Source: Flavobacteriales bacterium (GTDB taxonomy: Bacteria > Bacteroidota > Bacteroidia > Flavobacteriales > Flavobacteriaceae). From it: a stretch of 64,000 bases of DNA. The stretch covers positions 62,001 through 126,000 of the forward strand of contig JAFLBS010000004.1 in assembly GCA_017303755.1 (NCBI GenBank). Reading direction: 5' to 3'. Each line of letters begins with the position of its first letter. Position 1 is the stretch's first letter. The notes below the pieces were generated by a model, which was not told where the DNA came from, did not search any database, and was given only the letters and a program-made list of their open reading frames with translations. Position numbers and translations under genes: made by a program. This document shows positions 50,509 through 60,237 of this stretch, piece after piece.

Positions 50509-50538
50509 CGATTCCGACTTTTCGGATGTAAAATTGTT

Positions 50539-53367
50539 ATGCAACACTCAGAAGAAACACTAGAAGTTATTGGCGCTCGCGTTCATAATTTAAAAAATAT
50601 TGACGTCTCGATTCCGAGGGAAAAACTGGTCGTAATTACTGGTCTTTCGGGTTCGGGAAAATCCTCTTTGGCTTTCGATACCATTTATGCCGAAGGACAA
50701 CGCCGTTACATTGAAACTTTTTCGGCTTACGCGCGTCAATTCCTTGGCGGATTGGAACGTCCGGATGTGGATAAAATCGACGGACTTTCGCCTGTAATTG
50801 CCATTGAGCAAAAGACAACGAGTAAATCACCACGTTCTACAGTAGGAACAATTACTGAGATTTACGATTTCTTGCGTTTGCTATTTGCTCGTGCTGCCGA
50901 CGCTTACAGTTACAACACAGGCGAAAAAATGGTTTCCTATTCGGATGAGCAAATCAAAGAATTAATCATCGATAATTTTACGGGAAAACGAGTGAATATT
51001 CTCGCTCCTGTGATTCGTGCTCGTAAAGGCCATTATGCCGAATTATTCCAACAAATTGCCAAACAAGGCTTTGTGAAAGTGAGAGTGAATGGTGAAATTC
51101 AGGACATTATTGCTGGAATGAAACTCGATCGTTACAAAACGCACGACATCGAAATTGTCATTGATCGCATGCAGATTGAAAAGAATGAAGATACTGACAA
51201 ACGCCTAGCCGAAAGCATCAAAACTGCCATGCATCACGGAGATGATATCATGATGGTGATTGAACACGACAGCAAAGAAGTTCGTTTTTTCAGTCGAACG
51301 TTGATGTGTCCAACAACCGGAATTTCTTATCAAAATCCGGAACCGAATTTATTTTCGTTCAACTCACCCAAAGGTGCGTGTGAACATTGTAATGGTTTAG
51401 GAACGGTCAATCAAATCAATGAGAAAAAGATCATTCCGAATCCGAAATTATCGATAAAAGCGGGCGGATTGGCTCCGTTGGGCGAATTCAAAAGTTCGTG
51501 GATGTTCAAACAACTCGAAATTATTGGTGAAAAATTCGGATTTACATTGTCTGACGCTATTGAAACAATTCCAACCGAAGCCATGAATATGATTTTGAAC
51601 GGTGGAAACGAAAAATTTTCCATCACATCAAAAGCAGCTGGCGTTACCAAAGAATATAAAATTGATTTTGAAGGCATTTCGCATTTCATCAAAAATCAAC
51701 ACGATGAAAGCGGTTCTTCTACCATTAAACGTTGGGCAAAAGAATTCATGGACGAAATTGAATGTCCGGATTGTCACGGTTCGCGTTTGAAAAAAGAGTC
51801 ATTGTACTTTAAAATTTTAGATAAAAACATAGCCGATTTATCCCAAATGGATGTTTCGGAATTGACGATTTGGTTCAACGATTTGGAACGTCAATTGACT
51901 GATAAACAGAAAGCCATTGCTTCTGAAGTTTTGAAAGAAATCAGAGCGCGTTTACAGTTTTTGATGGACGTTGGTTTGAATTATTTGGCGTTAAGCAGAA
52001 GTTCAAAATCACTTTCGGGTGGTGAAGCACAGCGCATTCGTTTAGCTACACAAATTGGTTCGCAATTAGTTGGCGTTTTGTATATTTTGGACGAACCGAG
52101 TATTGGTTTGCACCAAAGAGACAACGAACGATTGATTAATTCGTTAGAAAACTTACGCGACATTGGGAACTCTGTTTTGGTAGTGGAACACGACAAAGAC
52201 ATGATCGAACGTGCCGATTGGGTGATAGATATTGGTCCAAAAGCGGGACGTTTTGGTGGAAAAATAATCAGTCAAGGAACTCCTAAACAATTATTAGCTG
52301 AACATACATTAACCGCACAGTACATTAACGGAGAAAAGAAAATTGAAGTTCCGAAAACACGTCGAAAAGGCAATGGAAAAACCTTGAAATTGACTGGCGC
52401 AACAGGAAATAATTTAAAAAACGTTACCATTGAATTACCGCTAGGAAAACTGATTTGCGTAACCGGAGTTTCAGGCAGTGGAAAATCGACGTTGATTAAT
52501 GAAACGCTCTACCCTATTTTGAACGAGCATTTTTTCAATGCAGTCAAAAAACCACAACCGTTCAAAAAAATTGAAGGTTTGGAACACATTGATAAGGTGA
52601 TTGACATTGATCAAAGTCCGATTGGTCGTACACCACGTTCCAATCCTGCGACGTATACTGACGTTTTTAGCGAAATTAGAACCTTGTTTACCCAAACACC
52701 CGAAGCGATGATTCGCGGTTATAAAGCGGGACGATTTAGTTTTAACGTGGCTGGCGGACGATGCGAAACCTGCGAAGGTTCGGGAGTGCGAACGATAGAA
52801 ATGAGTTTTTTACCGGATGTATATGTAGAATGTGAAACTTGTCAAGGGAAACGTTTTAATAGAGAAACCTTGGAAATTCGTTTCAAAGGAAAATCCATTT
52901 CGGATGTATTGAACATGACGGTCGATGAAGCAGTTGATTTCTTTGAAATGATTCCGAAGATTTATCGAAAAGTCAAAACCATACAAGATGTCGGTTTGGG
53001 TTATATTACACTCGGACAACAAAGCACAACGCTTTCGGGCGGTGAAGCACAACGCATTAAACTAGCAACCGAATTGTCAAAAAAAGATACAGGAAACACG
53101 TTTTACATCATGGACGAACCTACAACAGGTTTGCATTTTGAAGACATCAGAGTTTTAATGGATGTAATTGATAAATTGGTAGACAAAGGCAATACGATTG
53201 TGATTATCGAACACAATATGGACGTAATCAAATTGGCCGATTACATCATTGATGTTGGAATGGAAGGCGGAAAAGGCGGCGGAGAAATTTTATGTACGGG
53301 AACGCCTGAAGAAATCATTAAAAATAAGAAGAGTTATACTGCGCAGTTTTTGAGGAAAGAACTTTGA
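50539..53367 (+). CDS. uvrA: Excinuclease ABC subunit A
   Basis: 942 aa from [20 protein letters not shown]. Two ABC modules: Walker [14 protein letters not shown] (about 30) and [14 protein letters not shown]; signatures [17 protein letters not shown] and [17 protein letters not shown]. Zinc modules CEHCNGLGT / CPDCHGSRL and CETCEGSG / [10 protein letters not shown] are intact, as is the catalytic [15 protein letters not shown]. Damage-recognition dimer of nucleotide excision repair. uvrB is not in view. Confidence 0.97.
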   Translation: MQHSEETLEVIGARVHNLKNIDVSIPREKLVVITGLSGSGKSSLAFDTIYAEGQRRYIETFSAYARQFLGGLERPDVDKIDGLSPVIAIEQKTTSKSPRSTVGTITEIYDFLRLLFARAADAYSYNTGEKMVSYSDEQIKELIIDNFTGKRVNILAPVIRARKGHYAELFQQIAKQGFVKVRVNGEIQDIIAGMKLDRYKTHDIEIVIDRMQIEKNEDTDKRLAESIKTAMHHGDDIMMVIEHDSKEVRFFSRTLMCPTTGISYQNPEPNLFSFNSPKGACEHCNGLGTVNQINEKKIIPNPKLSIKAGGLAPLGEFKSSWMFKQLEIIGEKFGFTLSDAIETIPTEAMNMILNGGNEKFSITSKAAGVTKEYKIDFEGISHFIKNQHDESGSSTIKRWAKEFMDEIECPDCHGSRLKKESLYFKILDKNIADLSQMDVSELTIWFNDLERQLTDKQKAIASEVLKEIRARLQFLMDVGLNYLALSRSSKSLSGGEAQRIRLATQIGSQLVGVLYILDEPSIGLHQRDNERLINSLENLRDIGNSVLVVEHDKDMIERADWVIDIGPKAGRFGGKIISQGTPKQLLAEHTLTAQYINGEKKIEVPKTRRKGNGKTLKLTGATGNNLKNVTIELPLGKLICVTGVSGSGKSTLINETLYPILNEHFFNAVKKPQPFKKIEGLEHIDKVIDIDQSPIGRTPRSNPATYTDVFSEIRTLFTQTPEAMIRGYKAGRFSFNVAGGRCETCEGSGVRTIEMSFLPDVYVECETCQGKRFNRETLEIRFKGKSISDVLNMTVDEAVDFFEMIPKIYRKVKTIQDVGLGYITLGQQSTTLSGGEAQRIKLATELSKKDTGNTFYIMDEPTTGLHFEDIRVLMDVIDKLVDKGNTIVIIEHNMDVIKLADYIIDVGMEGGKGGGEILCTGTPEEIIKNKKSYTAQFLRKEL

Positions 53368-53372
53368 TGGAT

Positions 53373-53468
53373 AGACTGTAAGACTGTAAGATTTTAAGAT
53401 TTTAAGATTTTAAGACTTTAAGACTTTGAAACTTTGAAACTTTGAAACTTTGAAACTTTGCAACTTTA
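53373..53468. repeat. 8-bp tandem repeat with stepwise divergence
   Basis: Twelve 8-base units in phase: agactgta x2, agatttta x3, agacttta, agactttg, aaactttg x4, caacttta. Neighbouring units differ by one or two bases, so the array drifts gradually from one end to the other. It fills the gap between uvrA and the next gene. Confidence 0.92.
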
Positions 53469-53501
53469 AGATAGTAATCAAGAACTATAAATTATGTTTT
53501 T

Positions 53502-53888
53502 ATGAAAAAAATACTTTTAATCACCTTATTCCTAATCAACTTTTACGGTTGGTCACAAGAAAAAACTCCAGAACAAGTAGTTCAAGAACAATTGGAAGCC
53601 TACAACAGTCGGGATATTGAAGCGTTTTTGAGTTTTTACTCGGAAGATGTAAAGATTTACAGTTTTCCGAATAAATTAGAATCGGATGGCAAAGCGGCGA
53701 TGCGAGAAGGTTATGCCTCTTTCTTTAAGAATGCAAAAGTATTGAACTGTACGATTAAAAAACGAATTGTACGCAACAACATTGTTATTGATGACGAATT
53801 AGTGAAATACAACGACACCGAATTTGGTGGAATTGCGATTTACGAAGTCGAAAACAACAAAATAGTTAAAGTTACTTTTATCAATTGA
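53502..53888 (+). CDS. Secreted SnoaL/NTF2-like protein
   Basis: 128 aa. Signal peptide 1-18 (YGWSQ). The mature part fits one NTF2-like cone fold: VVQEQLEAYNSRDIEAFLSFYSEDVKIY, then a helix (GKAAMREGYASFFKNA), and strands NNIVIDDELVKYNDTEFGG and IAIYEVENNKIVKVTF. Such domains bind small ligands or catalyse simple reactions; the role is unknown. Confidence 0.82.
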   Translation: MKKILLITLFLINFYGWSQEKTPEQVVQEQLEAYNSRDIEAFLSFYSEDVKIYSFPNKLESDGKAAMREGYASFFKNAKVLNCTIKKRIVRNNIVIDDELVKYNDTEFGGIAIYEVENNKIVKVTFIN

Positions 53889-53928
53889 ACTTCCTTTTTG
53901 AAAAAAGAGTTACTTTAGCACGCTTTTT

Positions 53929-54066
53929 CTAGCCCAGATTGAAGAGGAAATCCTTTTTATTGATTGTAAAAAACCCTTCGACTGCGCTCAGGGTGACACA
54001 GAAAATCTAAGAAAATAAGCTGTAAAATCAATAAAAAGATTGGAACGGAAAGCTGGAAATAGCTTC
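53929..54066 (+). repeat. Dispersed intergenic element, copy 2, with nested inner repeat
   Basis: Outer flanks: CTAGCCCAGATTGAAGAGG (53929 on) and GGAACGGAAAGCTGGAAAT (to about 54060), matching copy 1 at 23484. Inside is a 16-17 base stem (AATCCTTTTTATTGATT with AATCAATAAAAAGATT). In its loop is the CCCTTCGACTGCGCTCAGG-type palindromic repeat (53974-53998), common in flavobacterial genomes. One repeat sits within another. Confidence 0.65.
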
Positions 54067-54091
54067 AAATAAAAAAATAAAAAATACGATT

Positions 54092-54817
54092 ATGGCATTT
54101 GAACAGTACGAAAACGAAGATGAAAAAATACACGACCGATTAAAACAAAAAACGTGGAATGAGATCCGATCCAACGATTCATGGGCGATTTTTAAAATCA
54201 TGTCGGAGTTTGTAAATGGATACGAAAGTATGGCGCGAATTGGACCTTGTGTATCGATTTTTGGATCGGCGCGAACCAAACCCGATGATAAATATTACTT
54301 ATTGGCCGAAAGCATCGCTTACAAAATCAGTAAAGCGGGTTATGGTGTGATTACTGGCGGTGGACCTGGAATTATGGAAGCCGGAAATAAAGGCGCTCAT
54401 CGCGGTGAAGGAACATCGGTAGGTTTGAACATTGAATTGCCGTTTGAGCAGCATTTTAATCCGTACATTGATAAAGATAAAAACTTAAATTTCGACTACT
54501 TTTTTGTTCGAAAAGTAATGTTTGTCAAGTATTCACAAGGTTTTGTGGTAATGCCAGGCGGATTTGGAACATTGGACGAATTGTTTGAAGCAATCACGTT
54601 AATTCAGACAAAAAAGATTGGTAAATTCCCAATTATTTTAGTTGGAACTGAATACTGGACGGGTTTACTCGATTGGATTAAAAATGTAATGATTGACAAG
54701 CAGAAAAACGCGAGTCCGGATGATTTGAACCTAATCAAAATTGTCGACACAGAAGACGAAGTGGTTGAGGCATTGGATAATTTCTACAAAAAATACAATT
54801 TGAGTCCGAATTTTTAA
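54092..54817 (+). CDS. LOG-like/TIGR00730 Rossmann-fold protein
   Basis: 241 aa. The phosphate-binding loops GGGPGIMEAGNKGA (about 88-101) and VMPGGFGTLDELFEA (about 152-166) are the signatures of the LONELY GUY/lysine-decarboxylase-like family. The N-terminal helix (about 1-45) is longer than in cytokinin-activating LOG enzymes. It probably cleaves the ribose or phosphoribosyl bond of nucleotides; the substrate is inferred from the family. Confidence 0.88.
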   Translation: MAFEQYENEDEKIHDRLKQKTWNEIRSNDSWAIFKIMSEFVNGYESMARIGPCVSIFGSARTKPDDKYYLLAESIAYKISKAGYGVITGGGPGIMEAGNKGAHRGEGTSVGLNIELPFEQHFNPYIDKDKNLNFDYFFVRKVMFVKYSQGFVVMPGGFGTLDELFEAITLIQTKKIGKFPIILVGTEYWTGLLDWIKNVMIDKQKNASPDDLNLIKIVDTEDEVVEALDNFYKKYNLSPNF

Positions 54818-54821
54818 GTCT

Positions 54822-54906
54822 AACCACAAAGAGCACAAAGAAGGCGCAAAGAACACGATATTTTCGCTGTGCGCTTAGTTTCAACTTTGTGTCCTTCGTG
54901 GTTAAA
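54822..54906. repeat. Inverted repeat (AACCACAAAG...CTTCGTGGTTAA)
   Basis: Left arm AACCACAAAGAGCACAAAG, right arm CTTTGTGTCCTTCGTGGTT, complementary with several mismatches. Its right end runs into a TAAATTTG (-7-like) at 54903-54910 before the MBOAT gene, so the repeat may contribute the promoter of that operon. Confidence 0.7.
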
Positions 54907-54910
54907 TTTG
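54903..54910 (+). promoter_or_regulatory. -7 element of the MBOAT operon
   Basis: TAAATTTG matches TAnnTTTG, overlapping the end of the repeat and 18 bases before the ATG at 54929. Confidence 0.45.
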
Positions 54911-54928
54911 TAAACGCATTGTCTGTAA

Positions 54929-56362
54929 ATGTTCTTTAACTCGTTTCATTTCGCGGTTTTTCTTCCCATTGTTTTTGCGTTGTATTGGTTTGTGCTGAAC
55001 AAGTCGAAAACAACTCAAAACGCGTTGCTGATTCTTGCGAGTTACTATTTTTATTCGTGTTGGGATTGGCGCTTTTTGTTTCTGTTGGTATTCTCAACGC
55101 TTTTGGACTATTTTTCTGCCATTCAAATTGAAAAAAGTCAAGATTCACACCAACGAAAAATGTGGCTTTGGCTTTGTATTTCAATCAACTTAGGATTTCT
55201 TGGCGTTTTTAAATACTATAACTTTTTTGCGAGTTCGTTTGCCGATTTGGCACAATCGTTTGGTTTTGAAGCGAGTCCGATTTTACTCAAATTAATACTT
55301 CCTGTTGGAATTTCGTTTTATACGTTTCACGGTTTGTCGTACATCATTGACATTTACTACAAACGCATTCAATCGGAGCGCAATTTTGTTGATTATTCGC
55401 TGTTTGTGAGTTACTTTCCGTTGTTGGTGGCCGGACCAATAGAACGCGCCACTCACCTATTACCACAACTAAAAATCAAACGCGATTTCAATTTTGAAAA
55501 AGCCAAAGAAGGTATTTACCAAATTATTTGGGGATTAGTAAAAAAGGTAGTGATTGCCGATTCGTGTGCCGTGTATGCGAATGCGATTTTCGATAATTAC
55601 GAAACAATGAATTCGCTGTCACTGATTTTAGGTGCGATTTATTTTGCGTTTCAGATTTACGGCGATTTTTCGGGTTATTCGGATATTGCTTTAGGAACAT
55701 CAAAATTATTCGGAATCGACTTACTCAAAAACTTCAACTATCCTTATTTTTCGAGAGATATAGCCGAATTCTGGCGCAAATGGCACATTTCATTATCGTC
55801 GTGGTTTAGGGATTATTTGTACATTCCTTTAGGCGGAAGTAACGGAACTACGTGGTTTAGAGTGCGCAACACGTTCATTATTTTTTTAGTAAGCGGATTT
55901 TGGCATGGCGCCAATTGGACCTTCATCGCGTGGGGTTTGATTAATGCATTGTATTTTTTACCGCTTTTGTTATTGAAACGCAACCGCAAAAATGTAGATG
56001 AGTTCAAATTGAAATTCGATTTTGAATCAATGAAAATTATATTCAATATCATAGTCACATTTACAATTACGTGTTTTGCTTGGATATTTTTTAGATCCAA
56101 AACCATACAAGATGCGTATTTATACATTAGTCGAATGTTTGCTGATTTGCATTTTAGTAGCCAATATTTTAAGATTGAACGCTACAATTACGAATTGATT
56201 TATTTACTGTTGTTTTTTATCATCATCGAATGGAACAATCGCACTAAAATCGAACCCATTTCGGGCAAATACAGCGGATTAAAAATCGGATTGTGCATTG
56301 CCGCATTGCTGGCCTTAGGCGTGTATTCTGACTATAAAGAATTTATTTATTTCCAATTCTAA
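54929..56362 (+). CDS. MBOAT family O-acyltransferase
   Basis: 477 aa with about eleven membrane helices. Family signatures: FLVSGFWHGANWTFIAWG with the conserved active His, and the pattern DIAEFWRKWHISLSSWFRDYLYIPLGG. This is the DltB/AlgI-type transferase that moves an acyl group across the inner membrane for O-acylation of an extracellular polymer. The gene directly behind overlaps it by 1 base and encodes an SGNH-like partner, so polysaccharide or envelope O-acylation is the likely process; polymer unknown. Confidence 0.92.
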   Translation: MFFNSFHFAVFLPIVFALYWFVLNKSKTTQNALLILASYYFYSCWDWRFLFLLVFSTLLDYFSAIQIEKSQDSHQRKMWLWLCISINLGFLGVFKYYNFFASSFADLAQSFGFEASPILLKLILPVGISFYTFHGLSYIIDIYYKRIQSERNFVDYSLFVSYFPLLVAGPIERATHLLPQLKIKRDFNFEKAKEGIYQIIWGLVKKVVIADSCAVYANAIFDNYETMNSLSLILGAIYFAFQIYGDFSGYSDIALGTSKLFGIDLLKNFNYPYFSRDIAEFWRKWHISLSSWFRDYLYIPLGGSNGTTWFRVRNTFIIFLVSGFWHGANWTFIAWGLINALYFLPLLLLKRNRKNVDEFKLKFDFESMKIIFNIIVTFTITCFAWIFFRSKTIQDAYLYISRMFADLHFSSQYFKIERYNYELIYLLLFFIIIEWNNRTKIEPISGKYSGLKIGLCIAALLALGVYSDYKEFIYFQF

Positions 56363-57252
56363 TGAAACAGTTTTTGAAATTTATCGGAAAACTTATCGTG
56401 ATTGTACTAATCACGGCCATTGCTTTGGATGCACTTTATACGTTGGTGTATCATCAATCCAAGTCAAGAAATAAAATCGATTTTTTATACAATTCGAAAG
56501 ATCAAAATTACGATGTAGTATTTTTAGGCTCGTCGCGAGTGAACAATCATTTTGTGCCTAAAATATTCAACGATCAAGGCTATAAAACATTCAATTTTGG
56601 GTTGACACGTTCGCGTTTACAAGAATCGGCTTTGATGTTGAAATTAATGGTTGAACGCAATTATAAAATCAAAAATCTAATCCTTCAAGTTGATTTAAAC
56701 ATCAATACGAATGACCATTCAGAAGCAATTCGGTCGTTGTTTATGCCGTATCTTCACACCTCAGAAACCATTCGAAATCATTATAAAAATATTGAAGAAT
56801 ACAACGAATTGCTCTACATTCCGTTCTATCGTTACATGAATTACGATGCGCGAATTGGGTTCAGAGAATTCTACCAATCGGCCATTCACAAAAAAACAAA
56901 TGCATTGGATAATGATGGTTTTTATCCGTTGTTGAAAAATCAGCGCCCAATGATTGTGGCCGACTTATCAAAGTATTCGCCGAAGAAAAATGCTGCCTAC
57001 GAAGAAATAAAAGCCATCTGTAAAAAGAACAACATCCACTTGATTGCGATGTCAACTCCGATGTGTATGAGTACGATTAATCGCGAATATTTCAAAGAGT
57101 TGCGGTCGGTTTACCCAGAAATTCATAACTTTGAAGATGCTGTAACCGACGATAAGTATTTTTCCACCTGCGGACACATGAATAAAGAAGGTGCGGAAGA
57201 ATTTACTAGAGTTGTATTTAACGCATTTTTTAAACCCAAATCAACGCCTTGA
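56362..57252 (+). CDS. DltD/AlgJ-like SGNH protein, membrane anchored
   Basis: 296 aa. One membrane helix at about 8-28, then a periplasmic SGNH-like domain: DVVFLGSSRVNNHFVPKIF (Ser of block I), TFNFGLTRSRLQESALMLKL (block II Gly), and FSTCGHMNKEGAEEFTR near the C-terminus, where the catalytic Asp/His of SGNH enzymes would lie. The TAATG junction with the MBOAT gene shows tight coupling. By analogy with DltD/AlgJ it completes the acyl transfer from the MBOAT partner. Confidence 0.85.
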   Translation: MKQFLKFIGKLIVIVLITAIALDALYTLVYHQSKSRNKIDFLYNSKDQNYDVVFLGSSRVNNHFVPKIFNDQGYKTFNFGLTRSRLQESALMLKLMVERNYKIKNLILQVDLNINTNDHSEAIRSLFMPYLHTSETIRNHYKNIEEYNELLYIPFYRYMNYDARIGFREFYQSAIHKKTNALDNDGFYPLLKNQRPMIVADLSKYSPKKNAAYEEIKAICKKNNIHLIAMSTPMCMSTINREYFKELRSVYPEIHNFEDAVTDDKYFSTCGHMNKEGAEEFTRVVFNAFFKPKSTP

Positions 57253-60050
57253 AAAAGATAATTTATTTACTCCTTTTGTTTTGTATTTCGGCAATGGCGC
57301 AGCATCATTCGAAGCTTACTGTTAATGTTGATACCGAAAATAAAGTATTGGGTGTATATCAGGAATTGACTTTTCACAATCAAACCAGCGATACCTTAAG
57401 TACCATTGTTTTAAACGATTGGAACAATGCGTACTCCAATAAAAATACTCCTTTAGGTAAACGTTTTTCAGATGAATTTGTGAGAAGTTTTCACTTAGCT
57501 TCTGAAAAAGAACGCGGAAGTACCAACAGCATCACCATTTTTGACGATAAAAAGTTCATGGTCAATTGGTGTCGTTTTGATGAACATCCTGATGTGGTTG
57601 AATTGCATTTGAAAGATAAAATTGCACCAGGGCAAAAAGTGACGTTTACGATTACTTATGTATTGAAAATTCCGAGTGATCGTTTTACGAAATACGGTTA
57701 CAATAGTGATAATGAAATGATGCTCAAAAATTGTTTTCTGACACCAGCGCGCTATGAAAACAAAAAGTTTGTGATGTATGAAAATTTAAATATTGACGAC
57801 ATCGCCAACGCCAAAACTGACATCGATTTGGAAATTATTGTTCCTAGCGGATTTGAATTGACTTCTGATATTCCGTTGGTAAAAAAAGAAAATGTGGTGT
57901 ATTCATTTTCAGGTAAAAACTTATTACAGAGTGCCTTTTATTTAGAGAAAAAATCAACATTTTCAGTGTATAAAAACTCCATCATTTCTGTTTCCACTAA
58001 TCTACAAGACAGCAAATTAGACGATATTAAAAAAGCGGTTATCGTTGATAAAATTGTCAATTATGTAGCTGAAAAACTAGGAAAATCGCCTCTTCAAAAC
58101 ATCACGGTTTCTCAGGTTGATTACGAACAAAATCCGTTTTATGGATTGAATCAATTGCCTTCCTTCATTAGTCCGTTTCCCGATGATTTTATCTACGAAT
58201 TGAAATTCTTAAAAACCTATTTGAATAATTATTTAAAGAACAGTTTGTACGTTGACCAACGCAAAGACAATTGGGTTTTTGATGCGATTCAGATTTACTA
58301 TATGATGCAATACATTGACGAATTTTACCCCGAAGCCAAAATGATGGGTAATGTTTCGAAAATGAAAATCTTACGTGGTTACAACTTGGTTTCCCTCGAT
58401 TTTAATGGTCAATACAGTTATTTTTATATGCTAATGGCGCGTAAAAATCTCGATCAACCGTTGGGCGACCCGAAAAACACCTTAATTAAATTCAACGAAA
58501 AAATTGCTTCAAAATACCGAGCTGGATTGAGTTTTAAGTACTTATCCGAGTTTATGGGAAGCGAAAATTTGAACACAGCCATCAATCAGTTTATCGCGCT
58601 GGCTAATCAACAACAAACCGACGATTTACAATTAAAAGAAATTATCCAAGCCAATACAGACAAGGATATAAGCTGGTTTTTTGACATCATTATCGATTCA
58701 AGAAAAATTATTGATTATAAGTTTGACGATGTTAAAAAAGACAACAATACCGTTTCCTTTCAGTTAAAAAACAAAACGAATGTGATGGTTCCAATTCCGG
58801 TTTACGGAGTCAAAAAGAAAGAAATAGTTTTCAAAGAATGGATTAATGTAGTAAAAGAAGATAGTGTGTATTCGTTTCCGAGAAAAGATGCCGATAAAAT
58901 TGTCATCAACTACGAAAATGAAGTACCCGAATTCAACCAGCGCAACAATTGGAAGTCGCTGAAACCCTTTTCACTCACCAACAAACCCATTAAATTCATC
59001 TTTTTAAAAGATTTGGAAGATCCGTTTTACAACCAAATTGTGTACGTTCCGACTTTACAGTACAATTATTACGATGGATTGATTCCTGGTTTGCGTTTTC
59101 ACAACAAAACCATTTTAGACAAACCACTTAATTTAGACATAAATCCGTCGTATTCTACTAAATCACAATCGTTTACAGGAACATTTTCTGTGGTTGTAAA
59201 TCAATTCAGACGCGACAGTAATTTGTTTAATGTACGTTACGGAATCAGTGGTGATTACTATCATTATGCACCCGATGCTTTTTACAAACGATTGAATACT
59301 TCGGTGAGTTTACGTCTAAGGGAATACGATTACCGCGACAATCGAAGACAAGTAATTAATTTCAGAAATATCTACGTTGACCGCGACAAAAGCAATTTTG
59401 TAACCAATACATTCGAAGGAAATTACTCGGTTTTTAATGCGCGATACGTCAACTCAAAAACAGAAATTACCAAACATTTTGGATTTCTAGGTGATGTTCA
59501 AGTTGCTAATAAATTTGGTAAAATTGCGGGCGAAATAAGTTACAGACGATTGTACGATGACAACCGACAAATCAGCTTACGTTTGTACTTAGGAAAGTTC
59601 ATCTATTCTTCAACAGATACTAATTATTTTGATTTCGCCTTGGATCGACCTACCGATTATCTATTTGATTACAATTACTTAGGCCGTTCCGAAAGTACTG
59701 GTTTGTTCAGTCAACAATACATCATTGCTGAAGGCGGATTCAAATCAAAATTAACCAATCCGTATGCTAATGACTGGATTGCAACAACCAATGCGAGTTT
59801 TAATGTGTGGAATTGGATTGAAGTCTATGGTGATGTAGGTTTTATCAAAAACAAAAACACCAAAGAACGCTTTGTTTATGATAGCGGAATTCGTTTGAAT
59901 TTAGTTACTGATTACCTCGAATTGTATTTACCCGTTTATTCGAATAATGGATGGGAAATTTCGCAACCTCAATACGCCGAAAAAGTTCGATTTATTGCTA
60001 GTTTTAGCACCAATACCATCATAAGTCTTTTCACCCGAAAATGGTTTTAA
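57249..60050 (+). CDS. M1-peptidase-like pseudoenzyme with C-terminal outer-membrane barrel
   Basis: 933 aa. Signal peptide 1-18 (ISAMAQ). Residues about 20-210 match the N-terminal saddle of M1 peptidases. Where HExxH is expected (about 315-345) it has ELKFLKTYL and WVFDAIQIYYMM, so no zinc site remains. The last ~330 residues carry alternating beta-strands (PGLRFHNKTILDKPLNLDIN, VSLRLREYDYRDN, AEGGFKSKLTNP) and end in Phe (FTRKWF), as outer-membrane barrels do. The start is TTG at 57249, overlapping the upstream stop as TTGA; the first ATG (about 57294) would remove the signal peptide. A surface protein made from a dead peptidase. Confidence 0.82.
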   Translation: MKKIIYLLLLFCISAMAQHHSKLTVNVDTENKVLGVYQELTFHNQTSDTLSTIVLNDWNNAYSNKNTPLGKRFSDEFVRSFHLASEKERGSTNSITIFDDKKFMVNWCRFDEHPDVVELHLKDKIAPGQKVTFTITYVLKIPSDRFTKYGYNSDNEMMLKNCFLTPARYENKKFVMYENLNIDDIANAKTDIDLEIIVPSGFELTSDIPLVKKENVVYSFSGKNLLQSAFYLEKKSTFSVYKNSIISVSTNLQDSKLDDIKKAVIVDKIVNYVAEKLGKSPLQNITVSQVDYEQNPFYGLNQLPSFISPFPDDFIYELKFLKTYLNNYLKNSLYVDQRKDNWVFDAIQIYYMMQYIDEFYPEAKMMGNVSKMKILRGYNLVSLDFNGQYSYFYMLMARKNLDQPLGDPKNTLIKFNEKIASKYRAGLSFKYLSEFMGSENLNTAINQFIALANQQQTDDLQLKEIIQANTDKDISWFFDIIIDSRKIIDYKFDDVKKDNNTVSFQLKNKTNVMVPIPVYGVKKKEIVFKEWINVVKEDSVYSFPRKDADKIVINYENEVPEFNQRNNWKSLKPFSLTNKPIKFIFLKDLEDPFYNQIVYVPTLQYNYYDGLIPGLRFHNKTILDKPLNLDINPSYSTKSQSFTGTFSVVVNQFRRDSNLFNVRYGISGDYYHYAPDAFYKRLNTSVSLRLREYDYRDNRRQVINFRNIYVDRDKSNFVTNTFEGNYSVFNARYVNSKTEITKHFGFLGDVQVANKFGKIAGEISYRRLYDDNRQISLRLYLGKFIYSSTDTNYFDFALDRPTDYLFDYNYLGRSESTGLFSQQYIIAEGGFKSKLTNPYANDWIATTNASFNVWNWIEVYGDVGFIKNKNTKERFVYDSGIRLNLVTDYLELYLPVYSNNGWEISQPQYAEKVRFIASFSTNTIISLFTRKWF

Positions 60051-60203
60051 TCGATCAAATTCATTTCTTTTTATTGAATTATTCTTCAATAAAAGTCATT
60101 TTCAATCAATAAAATATAAATTTTACTTCAATTAAGTTGATTTTATTATTGAATGTTAAATTATTATTTTCTTCAAAAAAGTAAAAAAGTCTAACTTTTT
60201 CAT

Positions 60204-60211
60204 TAAATTTG
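60204..60211 (+). promoter_or_regulatory. -7 element of the E1 gene
   Basis: TAAATTTG matches TAnnTTTG, 26 bases before the ATG at 60238. A short inverted repeat AAAAAGT-CTA-ACTTTTT lies just upstream (60184-60200) and might be an operator (inference). Confidence 0.45.
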
Positions 60212-60237
60212 TTTTTTTAAGAAATTCCGCTTGTACT

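Noticed and set aside
50506..50538. 11-codon upstream extension of uvrA
   Set aside because: It overlaps the promoter element TACTTTTG; UvrA proteins normally begin near the ATG at 50539.
53929..54066. Nested repeat considered as an insertion sequence or integron attC site
   Set aside because: No transposase or integrase frame and no clear target duplication; it is best described as a dispersed non-coding repeat.
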